DNA of 17,121 nucleotides from JAGLQA01 sp023135565 (GTDB lineage: Bacteria > Acidobacteriota > Aminicenantia > UBA2199), in NCBI GenBank assembly GCA_030639305.1, contig DAOWCY010000158.1:1-17121 (forward strand), given 5' to 3'. Below, one piece after another: positions 6,804 through 12,847 of this stretch. The notes beneath the pieces are model-generated. The model made no database searches. It had not been told where the DNA came from and was given only the letters and a program-made list of their open reading frames with translations. A program made the position numbers and the translations under genes. Position 1 is the stretch's first letter. The number at the start of each line of letters is the position of its first letter.

Positions 6804-7223
6804 ATGAACAAAGAAGAATTTGTAAAAATCAGGAAGAGGTTGAAGAAAACCCAGAGAGAAATCGCCAAACTTTTAGGAATCTCCTACAAAACGGTCGAAA
6901 GTTATGAACAGGGTAACCGCAACATTCCGAAGAACGCAGCGCGTCTTTTATATTTCCTCCTTTTTAAGCTGAACATGGACCGGTTGGACAGCACCCGGTT
7001 GTGCTGGGAGGTCAATAACTGTCCGCCGGACTGCCGGGACCACTGCGTGGCCTGGTTGGCCCGGGAGGGTGTTTTCTGCTGGTTCTTAACCTGCACCTCC
7101 TGTTTGCGGGGCAAGCCGGTTCCAAAAGCGACTTCCAACACCTGTCATAGTTGTGATTTTTTTAAGGAGAATTTAGAAAAAGTCTATCGAAGCGATCAGC
7201 ACAGCCCGAAGAATCCCAATTAA
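6804..7223 (+). CDS. XRE-family regulator with C-terminal Cys-rich domain (copy 2)
   Basis: It has 139 residues and is a tandem paralogue of the preceding gene. It aligns without gaps over the first 133 residues, with about 79 identities (roughly 59%). The helix-turn-helix is EFVKIRKRLKKTQREIAKLL plus GISYKTVESYEQG. All seven cysteines of copy 1 are kept (67, 73, 81, 92, 100, 114, 117), and C77 and C97 are added, giving nine. An AGG lies near the ATG. The strongest differences between copies are between C100 and C114 and in the tail, while the DNA-recognition helix differs at few positions, so the two may bind similar sites or form heterodimers. The gene ends 12 bp from the end of rsmI, convergently, with no clear terminator between them. 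Confidence 0.78.
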   Translation: MNKEEFVKIRKRLKKTQREIAKLLGISYKTVESYEQGNRNIPKNAARLLYFLLFKLNMDRLDSTRLCWEVNNCPPDCRDHCVAWLAREGVFCWFLTCTSCLRGKPVPKATSNTCHSCDFFKENLEKVYRSDQHSPKNPN

Positions 7224-7235
7224 GATAAGGGTATC

Positions 7236-7985
7236 CTACTTCATCATCCCGGGTTGACCGACGTTCTCTTCATTTGCCCTGGTAAATTTCGGATTACTGC
7301 CGGCAATAACTATAGTGACTTCCCCTTTTATTTTTTTGCCTGACAAAGACTCGCCGAGCTCCTCCAGGTAACCGCGGTGCACCTCTTCATACAGCTTGGT
7401 TAAATCGATGCATACGGCTGCCCGGCGGCTGCCGAAAACCTCCGCCGCCGCTTCGATAAACGCGGCGGTACGATGGGGAGATTCAAAAAATACCAGGGTG
7501 TGAACCGCTTCTTTTTCCATTTCTAAGAATTTCCTGAGCGGCCCTTTCTTCCTGGGCGGGAAACCTTTAAAAGTAAAAGTAGAGGTGGGCAGCCCGGAAG
7601 CCAGCAGCGCGGAGGTGACCGCACTGGGGCCGGGAATAACGTCGATACGATAACCTGCGTTCAGGGCGGAGGAAATGATCCGGTAACCGGGGTCGCTTAT
7701 GCCGGGGGTGCCGGCATCGGAACAAAGGGCGACACTTCGACCCGCCGCTAATAACTGTAATATTCTCTTGCCGGCCGGCTCTTCATTATGCTCACGATAG
7801 GAAAAGAACACCCGGGGCAGGGGGATTTGATAACGGGAAAATATCTTCCGGGTGCGGCGGGTATCTTCACAAGCCACGGCTGCCGCGGTTTTTAAGGTTT
7901 CGATGGCCCGGGCGCCGATGTCTTCTAAATTGCCGATAGGTGTAGATACAATATACAAGGTCGTTTTTTCGGCGTTCGTATTCAT
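7236..7985 (-). CDS. rsmI: 16S rRNA (cytidine-1402-2'-O)-methyltransferase
   Basis: SAM-dependent methyltransferase of the tetrapyrrole-methylase fold that 2'-O-methylates C1402 in the ribosomal decoding centre. It has 249 residues. Motifs: STPIGNLEDI (14-23), EDTR (40-43), DAGTPGISDPG (90-100), IPGPSA (117-122), FFESPHR (166-172), TKLYEE (196-201) and GEVTIVIAG near the end. It is some 30-40 residues shorter than the E. coli protein because the extra C-terminal region is missing, as in several other phyla. The ATG is preceded by eight A and a G, with no ribosome site. A -10-like TATAAA (7992-7997) lies six bases upstream of the start. Confidence 0.93.
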   Translation of the reverse strand: MNTNAEKTTLYIVSTPIGNLEDIGARAIETLKTAAAVACEDTRRTRKIFSRYQIPLPRVFFSYREHNEEPAGKRILQLLAAGRSVALCSDAGTPGISDPGYRIISSALNAGYRIDVIPGPSAVTSALLASGLPTSTFTFKGFPPRKKGPLRKFLEMEKEAVHTLVFFESPHRTAAFIEAAAEVFGSRRAAVCIDLTKLYEEVHRGYLEELGESLSGKKIKGEVTIVIAGSNPKFTRANEENVGQPGMMK

Positions 7986-8013
7986 CTTTTTTTTATATTA
8001 TGCCATCAGGCGG

Positions 8014-8028
8014 GGGTGCGGCGCACCC
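8014..8028. repeat. GC hairpin upstream of rsmI
   Basis: GGGTGC and GCACCC pair perfectly around a GGC loop. The hairpin sits 29 bp before the rsmI start, between that gene and a repeat copy. It has no T-run on either side, so it is probably not an intrinsic terminator. A related G-rich block is found after the symporter (16925-16937). Confidence 0.4.
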
Positions 8029-8037
8029 ACCCTCTTT

Positions 8038-8170
8038 GCCTCCGGCGGCCCTGCCGGGAGCCAAACTTTTGAAAAAGTTTGATCAAAACTTTTGATAATT
8101 TAAAAACGAGAAGCGCTCACCCGCTGTCACTTGCGGCGAAGCCGCTTATTAGCTCCCCGCGCCGCGGGGC
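8038..8170 (-). repeat. Composite palindromic repeat, B unit then A unit (leftward)
   Basis: Read leftward, the B unit has hairpin CCCCGC-GGC-GCGGGG (8155-8169), hairpin GCGGC-TTC-GCCGC (8133-8145) and the tail with GCGGGTGAGCGCTT (8112-8125). The A unit follows, with the TTTTGATCAAAC core, the stem CAAACTTTTT / AAAAGTTTG (8062-8081) and the GC hairpin CCGGC / GCCGG (8042-8057). Order and sequence match the copies near 12700, 14500 and 14800. The copy is oriented with htpG and rsmI transcription and lies between them. Confidence 0.75.
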
Positions 8171-8209
8171 TTTTGATAATTTAAAAGCAAGAAGCGGACA
8201 CCCTATGAA

Positions 8210-8330
8210 CCGCTGCGCGGCAGGAGCCAACGATGGCCGTTTATTGTGTTGTTAAGCGTATCGCTCATGAAAAGTTTTGCGGGGGTCCAGGGGGCAGTTT
8301 TTTCAAAAGCGCCCCCTGGCCGCCGGAGGC
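8210..8330 (+). repeat. Divergent copy of the composite repeat with 9-bp GC stem
   Basis: A short B-type hairpin CCGC-TGC-GCGG (8210-8220) followed by CAGGAGCC is followed by an A-like unit (8270-8330). The A-like unit opens AAAAGTTTTG and closes CGCCGGAGGC like the other A units. Its centre is replaced by a 9-bp perfect stem CCAGGGGGC (8287-8295) / GCCCCCTGG (8311-8319). It ends 25 bp after the htpG stop, so its stem probably forms the 3' end of htpG mRNA even though no T-run follows on that strand. Confidence 0.6.
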
Positions 8331-8355
8331 CAAATGTTGTAAGAAACCCAGTCTA

Positions 8356-10389
8356 TTATTTTGTCTTTTTGGCGCCGGTTTTAACTCCTTTTGCCGCTTC
8401 CAACATGATGTCGTGAATACGGGGCACAATATGCTCGATCTCTTCCAGCACGCCTTCACGCAGTATCATGTTGTCCAACATCTGCAAAGCCAGGGCCTTT
8501 AACTGCTGCGAATCAGGCTGCGCCTTGTGTATGCGGGTCATCTCCGTAATTAATTCATTGCCGGGATTGATTTCCAGTACTTTCTTAGAGAAATCGGCTT
8601 TGGCGTTCTGCATACGCATCATCCGCTCCAACTGCGGCGTGGGGCCATCCTTCGAGCTTACCAGTATACAGGGACTGTCAACCAAACGCTGGGAAATCTT
8701 TACATCCTGGATTTTATCGCCATAAATGGTTTTTAAATAACCGGCAAGATTTTCGGCTTCTTTGAGATTCTTAACGTCTTTCTTTTTTTCTTCCTCTTCC
8801 AACTTGATGTCCGCAACTTCTACGGGGCGGATCAATTTCCCTTTGTACTGCTGTAAATGATCAACCGCCCAGGCATCCATGGCGTCGGTAAAATAAAGCA
8901 CTTCTATGTCTTTCTTCTTAAATGCTTCTAAAGCGGGATTCCTTTCGATGGAATCAAAATCATTGCCCATGGCATAGTAGATTTCGTGCTGGTCTTTGGG
9001 CATGCGTTCGATATATTCATCTAAATCGGTATACTTGTCTTTAGCGGTTTTCGAGGAATGGTATAACAGCAGCGCGGCCAACTGCTCGCGGTACTCGTAC
9101 TCATTAGGCACGCCCTCTTTGAAATTGCGCTGGAAATTTTCCCAGATTTTCAGGTACTTTTCCCTGTCTTTAGTCTTGATGCCGTTCAGATGGTCGAAGA
9201 TTTTTTTCAACACGAACTTACGAATCTTGCTGACGCGGACGTTGCTCTGGAAAGTCTCCCTGGAGATGTTGAGAGGAATCTCTTCGGAATCCACTACGCC
9301 TTTAATAAAACGGAGATATTCCGGCAGGATGTCCTTACAGGCTTTCTGGATCAATACTTTCCGCGAATAAAGCTCGATTCCCGGTTCGCTCTTCATCCAA
9401 CCGTAAACCTCGGCGTTGGCTTGGGGGATGTAAAAAATAGAGTTAAACTGCACCGGGGCGTCGGAAGCAAGATGAAGGTAAGTCTCGGGGTCATCGCTGG
9501 CATTCTGGAAAAAACGGTAAAAATCATTATAATCTTTTTCTTTTAAATTCGACTTTGGCTGCGTCCAGAGTGCATCGGCGCTGTCGATTTTTTCGCCTTC
9601 TAAGTGAATGGGAAAGGGCACAAAACGGGAATGCTTATTAATAATATCCTTAATTTTCCATTTTTCTAAGAAATCTTTGTCGTCCTCTTTCATGAACAAC
9701 TCGATGCGGGTACCGCGATGTTTTTTCCCTTTATCTTCGATGGTATAGTTGTTGTCGCCTGTGGATTTCCAAATATAGCCTTTGCTGCCTTTGGCAAAAT
9801 GTTTGGTGTGCACATGGATTTCCTCGGCCACCATAAAACTGGAATAAAAACCTACGCCGAATTGCCCGATTAAATCCATCTTATCTTTGTTTTCGGTCTG
9901 GCTCATCTTTTGCAGGAAGTCCATGGTGCCGGAATGGGCGATAGTGCCGATATTGTCTATTAAATCCTGTTTATTCATACCGATACCGGTATCTTCCACG
10001 ATTAATTTTTTCTTGTCTTTATCGAAGCTGATGTCGATCTTCATGTCGAGGTTTTTGTCCTCGATATCGGAATTGTGCAGGCTTTCGAATTTCACTTTAT
10101 TCAACGCATCGATGGCATTGGAGATTAGTTCCCGCAAAAACACTTCTTTGTGTTGATAAAGCGAATAAACCAGTATGTTCAACAGTTGTTTGACTTCCGA
10201 TTGGAATTCGTAATTATCGGCTTTTGCCGCTGTTTCTTTTTTGGTTTTTGTTTCTGCGCTGTCTTTTGTTTTAGTTGTTTTTTCTTTTACTTTTTCTTCA
10301 GCCGCTGCTTTTGCTTCACCCTGGGCGGTCTTTTTGCCGGGTTTTTCTTCTTTTGCGGCCTTTGGATCGGCTTTTTTTTCTGCTGCCAT
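8356..10389 (-). CDS. htpG: Hsp90-family chaperone HtpG with Lys/Ala-rich N-terminal extension
   Basis: ATP-driven cytosolic chaperone. It has 677 residues, about 50 longer than the usual ~625. The Hsp90 ATPase domain begins near residue 60 (YEFQSEVKQLLNILVYSLYQ) with ELISNAIDAL (N91), DTGIGM (D133) and GQFGVGFYSS (175-184). Middle and dimerisation domains follow to the end, with a basic tail. Residues 2-57 are a low-complexity extension of almost only K, A, E and T, with no hydrophobic stretch, so it is not a signal peptide. The start is firm: AAAGGAGG lies just before the ATG at 10389, and no start codon with a ribosome site is seen near residue 58. Strong leftward promoter elements lie about 90 bp upstream. 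Confidence 0.96.
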   Translation of the reverse strand: MAAEKKADPKAAKEEKPGKKTAQGEAKAAAEEKVKEKTTKTKDSAETKTKKETAAKADNYEFQSEVKQLLNILVYSLYQHKEVFLRELISNAIDALNKVKFESLHNSDIEDKNLDMKIDISFDKDKKKLIVEDTGIGMNKQDLIDNIGTIAHSGTMDFLQKMSQTENKDKMDLIGQFGVGFYSSFMVAEEIHVHTKHFAKGSKGYIWKSTGDNNYTIEDKGKKHRGTRIELFMKEDDKDFLEKWKIKDIINKHSRFVPFPIHLEGEKIDSADALWTQPKSNLKEKDYNDFYRFFQNASDDPETYLHLASDAPVQFNSIFYIPQANAEVYGWMKSEPGIELYSRKVLIQKACKDILPEYLRFIKGVVDSEEIPLNISRETFQSNVRVSKIRKFVLKKIFDHLNGIKTKDREKYLKIWENFQRNFKEGVPNEYEYREQLAALLLYHSSKTAKDKYTDLDEYIERMPKDQHEIYYAMGNDFDSIERNPALEAFKKKDIEVLYFTDAMDAWAVDHLQQYKGKLIRPVEVADIKLEEEEKKKDVKNLKEAENLAGYLKTIYGDKIQDVKISQRLVDSPCILVSSKDGPTPQLERMMRMQNAKADFSKKVLEINPGNELITEMTRIHKAQPDSQQLKALALQMLDNMILREGVLEEIEHIVPRIHDIMLEAAKGVKTGAKKTK

Positions 10390-10438
10390 TTTATCCTCCT
10401 TTAATAGAGAGTTATTAGTTTCATTTTTTTATTTTCTA

Positions 10439-10460
10439 CCGGGGGCATTAAGGCCACCGG
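10439..10460 (-). promoter_or_regulatory. Hairpin at the start of the htpG leader
   Basis: CCGG/CCGG and GGC/GCC pair around one mismatch, with a 6-base loop, placing a 7-bp GC stem at the 5' end of the predicted htpG mRNA. It does not cover the ribosome site, which is 40 bases further on, so an mRNA-stabilising role is more likely than direct translational control. Confidence 0.35.
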
Positions 10461-10472
10461 CATCAAGTATAT

Positions 10473-10491
10473 ATTATATCACAGTTGTCAA
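10473..10491 (-). promoter_or_regulatory. Extended -10 promoter of htpG
   Basis: Read leftward, TATAAT (10473-10478) is preceded by TG plus one base (10479-10481), an extended -10 element. A perfect TTGACA (10486-10491) is also present but only 7 bases from the -10 box, too close to act as its -35. No CIRCE-type inverted repeat is seen, so control by HrcA is not indicated. Transcription would start near 10466, giving a leader of about 77 bases. Confidence 0.5.
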
Positions 10492-10550
10492 GTTTTTTTT
10501 AGTGCACTGCTCACAATCGAAAGTTTTTTTTTATAATCTACAGCTCCCGG

Positions 10551-10576
10551 CCTACCGGTAGGGGCGTGTTTTTTTT
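10551..10576 (+). terminator. Terminator-like palindrome and T-run, upstream of the NTase
   Basis: CCTACCGGTAGG (10551-10562) is a perfect 12-bp palindrome followed after six bases by eight T (10569-10576). It has the shape of a rightward intrinsic terminator, but no rightward gene precedes it; htpG reads away on the other strand. It may insulate the next promoter from antisense transcription, end a very short RNA, or be a chance palindrome. Confidence 0.28.
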
Positions 10577-10577
10577 C

Positions 10578-10606
10578 TTGTTGCTGTTCTTGCTATATGT
10601 TATAAT
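10578..10606 (+). promoter_or_regulatory. Sigma-70 promoter of the nucleotidyltransferase gene
   Basis: TTGTTG (10578-10583), a 17-base spacer and a perfect TATAAT (10601-10606) predict a start near 10613. The transcript would reach the gene ATG (10640) after about 27 bases, with GAGGTG as ribosome site. An ATG at 10614 sits at the predicted start and opens a 9-codon frame that ends over the gene's own start codon. Confidence 0.55.
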
Positions 10607-10639
10607 AGCATCGATGAATAAAGAAATCGAGGTGCCGCA

Positions 10640-10960
10640 ATGATTGAAGATTCCTGGGTTAAGCGTTTTAAAAAAGAGATACTGCCGCACCTAATTTCTG
10701 ATTTCGAACCGGAAAGGGTCATTGTTTTCGGTTCACGTATAACCGGGCAGGCGCGCGAAGAATCGGATATCGACATTGTGATAATTTCTGATTTTTTTGA
10801 AAACATTCCTTTTCTAAAACGAATGCCTTTAGTTTTAAGAAAACGGAGATTTACGAAACACGTGGACTATATATGTTATACTCCGGCGGAATTCCAGCGG
10901 TTAAAAACCCGGTCAACCTTGTTGATGGAAGCGTTGGAAAATGGGAAAAGAGTAGCCTGA
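10640..10960 (+). CDS. MNT-type minimal nucleotidyltransferase
   Basis: It has 106 residues. The Pol-beta-type nucleotidyltransferase signature is complete: FGSRITGQAREESDIDIVI, with G31-S32 and metal ligands D43 and D45, and a third acidic residue D76 in HVDYICYTP. Proteins of this size are usually the MNT half of a two-gene HEPN/MNT toxin-antitoxin system, in which the enzyme adds AMP to the HEPN RNase. No HEPN gene is seen on either side: htpG is divergent and 210 bp of non-coding DNA follows. It has a clear ribosome site (GAGGTG) and its own promoter. It may act alone, or its partner may be elsewhere. Confidence 0.82.
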   Translation: MIEDSWVKRFKKEILPHLISDFEPERVIVFGSRITGQAREESDIDIVIISDFFENIPFLKRMPLVLRKRRFTKHVDYICYTPAEFQRLKTRSTLLMEALENGKRVA

Positions 10961-10996
10961 CAAAAGCAAGTGCCGACAGGCGAGGGATGAAATTTA

Positions 10997-11021
10997 GGAA
11001 CAGGCAAGCTAAATAACTCTT
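10997..11021 (+). promoter_or_regulatory. Candidate ECF-type promoter upstream of the sigma gene
   Basis: GGAAC (10997-11001), 16 bases, then TCTT (11018-11021) resembles the GGAAC / TC pattern recognised by many ECF sigma factors, which usually transcribe their own operon. It lies about 150 bp before the sigma gene. The match is short, so this is a suggestion only. The rest of 10961-11170 holds no gene, only the two palindromes listed separately. Confidence 0.28.
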
Positions 11022-11107
11022 CCAAACATCGAAACCGTTCTCTTATTTCTTTGTAACCCTTTTTTTGAAATTTTACGTCTAATAGGAATGAGCGTTAGTA
11101 CTATCCA

Positions 11108-11133
11108 GGCGCAGCAGTTGGCTGCAAACGAAC
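11108..11133 (+). repeat. 26-bp repeat with GCAGC/GCTGC stem (copy 1)
   Basis: This block matches 16946-16971 at 25 of 26 positions. It contains GCAGC ... GCTGC around a short loop and ends TGCAAACGAAC. Both copies sit in non-coding DNA: this one about 40 bp before the sigma gene, the other about 30 bp after the symporter gene. It is not part of the A or B units. Confidence 0.6.
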
Positions 11134-11152
11134 TCACTCTGCCTCAACGCTT

Positions 11153-11166
11153 GTTTGTTAACAAAC
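11153..11166. promoter_or_regulatory. 14-bp perfect palindrome just before the sigma gene
   Basis: GTTTGTTAACAAAC is a perfect palindrome that ends four bases before the ATG at 11171, where a ribosome site would be expected. It could be an operator, or part of an RNA hairpin that masks the start. It shares the AAACTTTT end with the A repeat units. Confidence 0.4.
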
Positions 11167-11170
11167 TTTT

Positions 11171-11782
11171 ATGAAAGACAAAAAACATATGAATACGGAA
11201 AACGAAGAAAAAGAACTGGTAAACCGTGCTTGCCGGGGCGATATGTCCGCCTTCCAGGAACTGGTGGAACGCTACAAAAAGAAAATCTACTACCTGGCTT
11301 TCGATATGGTAGGCGACCACCACGAAGCGGAAGACCTTTCCCAGGAAGTGTTTATAAAAGCTTTCCGCTTTATTAAAAAATTCCGCAAAGAGGCCAAAGT
11401 TAGTTCCTGGCTTTACCGGATCGCGGTGAATACGTGTATCGATGCGCAGCGCAAAAAATCTTCAAAACCGCAGGTTTCGATGGAAAATGAACAGCTCGAA
11501 AGCGCTTTTCTCGCTTCTAACCGCAGGGATGAAGACATTAGTATCAGCGAACCGGAACGGCTGGCCGGAGCAGAGATAGTCCAGGAGCGGATTCGCCGGA
11601 TGTTGGGCGGTATCTCACCGCGGGAACGTTCTGTTTTTATCCTGCGTTATTATAACGAGTTCGGGGTGAAGGAGATTGCCGCTGTACTAAAAGTTTCCTC
11701 GAACACCATCAAGAGCTTGCTGCTGCGAGCCAGGCGAAAACTAAAAAAAGAGCTTCTATCTACCGGGGGTTATCCCCTGTAG
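11171..11782 (+). CDS. ECF RNA polymerase sigma factor (RpoE-like)
   Basis: Extracytoplasmic-function sigma-70 factor that directs RNA polymerase to envelope-stress or similar promoters. It has 203 residues. Region 2 (about 25-93) includes AFQELVERYKKKIYYLAFDM, the DHHEAEDLSQEVFIKAFRFI stretch and SSWLYRIAVNTCID. A linker without similarity follows, then region 4 (about 136-190) with LGGISPRERSVFILRYYNEF and the helix-turn-helix VKEIAAVLKVSSNTIKSLLL. The first ATG has no ribosome site, and an in-frame ATG at 11189 is an alternative. The stop overlaps the ribosome site of the anti-sigma gene 10 bp on, so the two proteins are made together. Confidence 0.92.
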   Translation: MKDKKHMNTENEEKELVNRACRGDMSAFQELVERYKKKIYYLAFDMVGDHHEAEDLSQEVFIKAFRFIKKFRKEAKVSSWLYRIAVNTCIDAQRKKSSKPQVSMENEQLESAFLASNRRDEDISISEPERLAGAEIVQERIRRMLGGISPRERSVFILRYYNEFGVKEIAAVLKVSSNTIKSLLLRARRKLKKELLSTGGYPL

Positions 11783-11792
11783 GAGGTATCCT

Positions 11793-12644
11793 ATGAAAAA
11801 GAACACATGTAAAAAATGCCGGCTCCTTTTCGACGGGGCCTTTAGTAACGAGTTAAATGAAGAGCAAAAGGTCTTTTTTGATAATCATCTCAGGGACTGC
11901 CCGCAGTGCTGCGGCGAATACGACGGGATGACCGCTGCCCTTAACTTTATGAAAAAGAAAGAGCAGGGCGAACCGGGTGCTGTTTTTTGGGAAGGCTACC
12001 GGGAGCGTTTGGAGCAGCGCATGACTGAAGAAAACGTACTGCCTGTGGAACAGGAGAAAAAAAGCCGCTTTTTTTTGCCGGTTTTCGAATCGATTTCGAG
12101 TTTCTTTAGGGGGCTTCCTACCTGGGGCTTACAGGCTGCCGGGGCTTTGGCGTTTTTGTTGATCGGCATTTTTATAGGCCGGGAGTTTTTCGCCCCGGCT
12201 GTGGATACTACTCACCAGCCGCTGCCTATGTTTGCTTCGCGTCCCGGACCGGTCCCGGAGCTTATTCATCGTACTCAGCGTTTTGTCGAGCGTTCCCGGG
12301 TGATGCTGCTGGCGATCATCAATTCCGATGCCGGTTCCGAAGAAGCTTATACCTTAGATATGCCTTACCAGCAGCAGCTTTCTAAGGAGTTGGTGAGCCA
12401 GGCCGCTGAGATAAAAAATGGGCTGGATATTCCCGGGCAGAGGCGGCTGCGGGAATTGGTTGCCGATTTAGAGGTAATTTTGCTGCAGATTGCCAATATA
12501 GACTCCGGTCTCGACACTTCGGCCATTGAGTTAATTAAAGATGGCGAAAACATTCGCGGTGTGTTATTCAAGATTCGCCTGTTGGATATGCGCCGCTATT
12601 CCAAAAAGGAGGTAAAAACCGGAACTAACAGTAAGAAAATATAA
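11793..12644 (+). CDS. Zinc-finger membrane anti-sigma factor
   Basis: It has 283 residues. An N-terminal zf-HC2 (ZAS) domain holds C6, C9, H32, C36 and C39; the H-x3-C-x2-C motif (HLRDCPQC) binds zinc and traps ECF sigma factors. One membrane span lies at about 111-129, and an outer, mostly helical domain follows, ending IANIDSGLDTSAIELIKDGE then IRGVLFKIRLLD. That end pattern occurs in anti-sigma factors of several phyla. A strong AGGAGG ribosome site overlaps the stop of the sigma gene, so it is the likely partner of that sigma factor. How the signal is sensed and whether the protein is cut by proteases is not visible. Confidence 0.87.
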   Translation: MKKNTCKKCRLLFDGAFSNELNEEQKVFFDNHLRDCPQCCGEYDGMTAALNFMKKKEQGEPGAVFWEGYRERLEQRMTEENVLPVEQEKKSRFFLPVFESISSFFRGLPTWGLQAAGALAFLLIGIFIGREFFAPAVDTTHQPLPMFASRPGPVPELIHRTQRFVERSRVMLLAIINSDAGSEEAYTLDMPYQQQLSKELVSQAAEIKNGLDIPGQRRLRELVADLEVILLQIANIDSGLDTSAIELIKDGENIRGVLFKIRLLDMRRYSKKEVKTGTNSKKI

Positions 12645-12802
12645 GCGGGGGTACGGCGCCCCCAGCCTATAAGCCGCTTCGCGGCAGGAGGCGCCCCCAA
12701 CCTATAAGCTGCTTCGCGGCAGGAGGCGCTTTTGATTCTAATAATCAGAAGTTTTGTTCAAACTTTTTCAAAAGTTTGGCCCCCGGCAGGGCCGCCGGAG
12801 GC
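12645..12802 (+). repeat. Composite repeat after the anti-sigma gene (two partial B units and A unit)
   Basis: Two partial B units repeat with a 35-bp period: GCGCCCCC at 12656 and 12691, and the hairpins GCCGC-TTC-GCGGC (12673-12685) and GCTGC-TTC-GCGGC (12708-12720). A conserved GCGCTTTTGATTCTAA tail follows, then an A unit (about 12748-12802) with the stem CAAACTTTTT / AAAAGTTTG and the GC hairpin CCGGC / GCCGG. Together they fill the gap between the anti-sigma and HEAT genes. A perfect TATAAT (12822-12827) after them could serve the HEAT gene, but its -35 region is poor. Confidence 0.72.
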
Positions 12803-12847
12803 AAGATTTTAATTACACGAATATAATAAAAATAAAGGAGAAAAAAA

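Noticed and set aside
8014..8082. Peptide end ASGGPAGSQTFEKV read across a repeat copy.
   Set aside because: The frame has no start of its own beyond an antisense rsmI frame, and the same bases recur as non-coding A units elsewhere.
10486..10520. CIRCE (HrcA) operator in front of htpG.
   Set aside because: AGTGCACTGCTCAC looks slightly similar, but the two 9-bp arms of CIRCE are not present.
11155..11376. 73-residue rightward frame at the sigma gene start.
   Set aside because: It overlaps the ECF sigma gene in another frame. The sigma frame has full region 2 conservation across the same bases.
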